In this document: positions 61,989 to 64,000 of the stretch, one piece after another
Position numbering within the stretch: position 1 is the stretch's first letter
How the letters are laid out: each line of letters begins with the position of its first letter
From: Syngnathus acus
Lineage: Eukaryota > Chordata > Actinopteri > Syngnathiformes > Syngnathidae
Direction: 5' to 3'
DNA length: 64,000 bases
NCBI RefSeq assembly: GCF_901709675.1
Contig: NC_051098.1
Coordinates: forward strand, 4,974,000 to 5,037,999
Translations under genes and position numbers: made by a program
Notes under the pieces: model-generated
Seen by the model: the letters and a program-made list of their open reading frames with translations, nothing else
Databases searched by the model: none
Told to the model about the DNA's origin: nothing

Positions 61989-62082
61989 ATGAGGATTAAT
62001 ATTTTCTCTTGGTACTTTCTGGGCTTGTGTTCCGTCCTTTGGGGTTTGACGACGGGAGCGTTCCCCAGCTCAGTGCAGATTG
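61989..62082 (+). CDS. gria4: gria4 exon 1 (signal peptide and mature N-terminus)
   Basis: This is the first coding exon of the GluA4 AMPA-receptor subunit, a ligand-gated cation channel of excitatory synapses. It reads MRINIFSWYFLGLCSVLWGL, then TTGAFPSSVQIG. The opening Met-Arg-Ile, the hydrophobic leader ending in Gly, and especially GAFPSSVQIG fit GluA4. The other AMPA subunits, as I recall them, have different residues before QIGG or SIGG. The donor ATTG|GTGAGT cuts after the first base of the next Gly codon (phase 1), where the AMPA genes have their first intron. The ATG has A at -3. Signal cleavage is expected just before or after the Gly-Ala. Teleosts often keep gria4a and gria4b copies, and which one this is cannot be told from one exon. 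The remaining exons lie to the right of the window. Confidence 0.9.
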
Positions 62083-64000
62083 GTGAGTTGGAGAGCTTCT
62101 CCACCCCCCCACTCTCCATAGAGATGTGCATTTTCAAAGTCTCCAAGAAAAAGCATCTTACAAAAACGTAACGTTGTAACATTGTGAGCAATGATCTTTT
62201 ATTCATTTATTTATTCTCAAAATCATAAATAGTCTACAAATACATAGAGTTTGATTTTGTCTGTGTGAATATTTCAAAAAAAGCTTTTCCTTCTTCAATC
62301 TTATCTCTCTTTAGACACTGCAGTATTTCCTCCCTCTCTGTTGCTCTGTCTCTCACCCTCAAGTTCTCTTTCCTTTACCTTCTCGTGAAAGCAAAACCTT
62401 CATTCCCGAGCACATGAATCCCCGAAAAGTGATAAAGTTTGCAAAATAGGGCTCACCGTTGCAGATGACGCCACGTGCATGCGCGTTTGTGCTGCACGCA
62501 CACGCCACTGGCACGCAGTCAAACGTGTGATAATGAATTCACTGCATCACTCCTTGTGGGGGGCAGTCGAGAGGTCCTATAATGGGATTCATCTCCTTGA
62601 CTCTGTACCTACAGCTGCCAATAAACTTCAGATGCCAAATATTTTTGGGCAAATTAGCATCCACTGCACGTCTGCATTGCCTTTTGGACACACGGCTTTT
62701 ACAGGCAAAGGTGCTGTAAAAGGCGGCTGGCGGCTGAGGGTCGTAACTATTGCGTTGCATGGCCATTCATGTGGCATGCACACAAACCTCACTTCATGTG
62801 TGGACCCGCTTGTGATAGGAGGTGAAGATTCTGCACACACACGTGACCTTTCTGTTTGCCTGGCTCGTTGTTCATTTCAAGAGTTGAATACATACGTCGG
62901 CAGTGTAATTTGACAGAAACCTTTGCTCTTTGCTAACATTAATTCTATTTGAGAGAACTGTATTAGAGTGGAAGCTCACAAGTCGAATGCAGGCTTTTCT
63001 TAGTTGGTCGTCTACCAGAGGTGGAAACAAATCCCATCTCGTATGTTGCAACTTTCCACTTGTCCTATGAGGACGAGTCTTTTTTTTTCTTTCAAATCAG
63101 GGATTGGGACCATCAATGGCTTCAAACCAAAGTAAAAGCAAATGAACACTATGTTGATCACTAAATTGTGTGATATGATGATTTTTGCACACAATACCCA
63201 AAAATGATGACCGTCTAGTTTTCTGAACAAGTGCCACGAAAAAAGCCCCATAAAAATCAAAGGAACATCACAACATGTACCAAGTAATATTTCATGGTTA
63301 CGAAGAGCACATCAGGAATGTTCGACTTTCAAGGTTCAACTGAGCGCGCTCCAAAACAGACTGCAATTTTGTGACGGAACACTTCCAACCACCAGGATTT
63401 GTTCTATTTGGAATGATAAATTTACATTTTAATGATCATGCGTTAATCATCGTGAGTTAATTATATGAGATAATCTTAGAAAACTAGAAGCATGCAGGAT
63501 GGACTCCTAGTGAGAAGAAGACACGCTCGCACAAATGTAGATGGCACCTTGTCATAATAATGGCTGGCTTCATTATGTGCTGCCTGCCGACTCCTCCCTT
63601 GTCATCTTTCCTTTTCCCCTCCCAGTCTTTTACTGTTAAAAGTCAACTCAATCACTTTGTTTGCAATCAGTTAAGCCCTCGAAGCGTTGATCAAATCTCA
63701 GAGGTTGATCTAATTGAAAAAAAAAATTCAATTTAAGATTTTTATATAAAAATAAAAAAAACAGCACGAACGTAATAGAATTATATAAAACAAGTGCATG
63801 ACTAAATGTAATGGGACACAATTCATCAATTAGAGGGTTGTACTAGTCCCATTAGTTGCTCCTCAATCGTGAGAACTGTTTGGCAAAAGGCTATTTCTAT
63901 TTCAACATTACAAACAAGTGTAAAGGCCACACTGATTCTTATCAATTAAGCACAATTTAGTGGAAATAACCAATGTGGGAGGGTGGGCGCACTGTAAAAT
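62083..64000 (+). other. gria4: Start of gria4 intron 1
   Basis: From the GTGAGT donor to the window end I find no sequence that could encode the conserved second exon of AMPA subunits (expected to open with Gly-Leu-Phe), so intron 1 continues past the edge. The first kilobase has a long plus-strand frame at 62479-62913 of no recognisable family. No transposon was recognised. Confidence 0.75.

Noticed and set aside
61709-62206. 165-codon minus-strand frame over gria4 exon 1
   Set aside because: It is antisense to a recognised exon and its splice donor, with no known protein.
62479-62913. 144-codon plus-strand frame as gria4 exon 2
   Set aside because: It lacks the conserved Gly-Leu-Phe opening and the rest of the AMPA-subunit N-terminal domain sequence, and no family match was seen.

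Overview
This window is vertebrate chromosomal DNA, almost certainly from a teleost fish. Two split genes with GT-AG introns are recognisable, the rest is AT-rich and non-coding, and the interspersed repeats are of kinds common in fish genomes: TA-flanked terminal-inverted-repeat MITEs, hAT MITEs, 3' ends of non-LTR retrotransposons, a gypsy-like solo LTR and long microsatellites. No bacterial-type operon, CRISPR array, or tRNA or rRNA gene was seen.

Left third (1-21320): six coding exons of pdgfd (platelet-derived growth factor D) on the minus strand, from the signal-peptide exon at 21320 down to the cystine-knot exon that runs off the left edge. Splice phases agree at all five junctions. 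They encode about 321 residues in order: signal peptide, CUB domain, linker, and the start of the PDGF/VEGF domain. The final 50-60 residues lie outside the window. Intron 1 is about 13.9 kb and holds old retrotransposon and MITE fragments.

Middle (21321-61500): about 40 kb of intergenic DNA in which no third protein-coding gene could be supported. It holds (i) a three-block TCTA microsatellite with a 143-bp higher-order period, about 0.6 kb upstream of the pdgfd start; (ii) a 323-bp solo LTR with a perfect 5-bp target duplication; (iii) a triple-nested set of TA-inserting elements at 36561-38084; (iv) an LTR-less retrotransposon 3' end at 41990-42545; (v) a hAT MITE at 45603-45932; (vi) two same-family MITEs in opposite orientation at 35685 and 54092; and (vii) a 2.3-kb member of a related TIR family at 57246-59589 whose interior is an eight-copy, 251-bp near-identical satellite.

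Right end (about 61540-64000): the first coding exon of gria4 (AMPA-type glutamate receptor subunit 4) on the plus strand, with its 5' leader and the start of intron 1. From memory of the human map, PDGFD and GRIA4 lie close together on 11q22 in the same divergent orientation, with DDI1 and the inflammatory caspase cluster between them; here nothing recognisable separates them. The two genes are neighbours by ancestral synteny and have no known joint function: one encodes a secreted mitogen, the other a synaptic ion-channel subunit.

The most unusual structures are the self-nested palindromic MITE, whose second copy preserves the empty insertion site, and the satellite array captured inside a TIR transposon.
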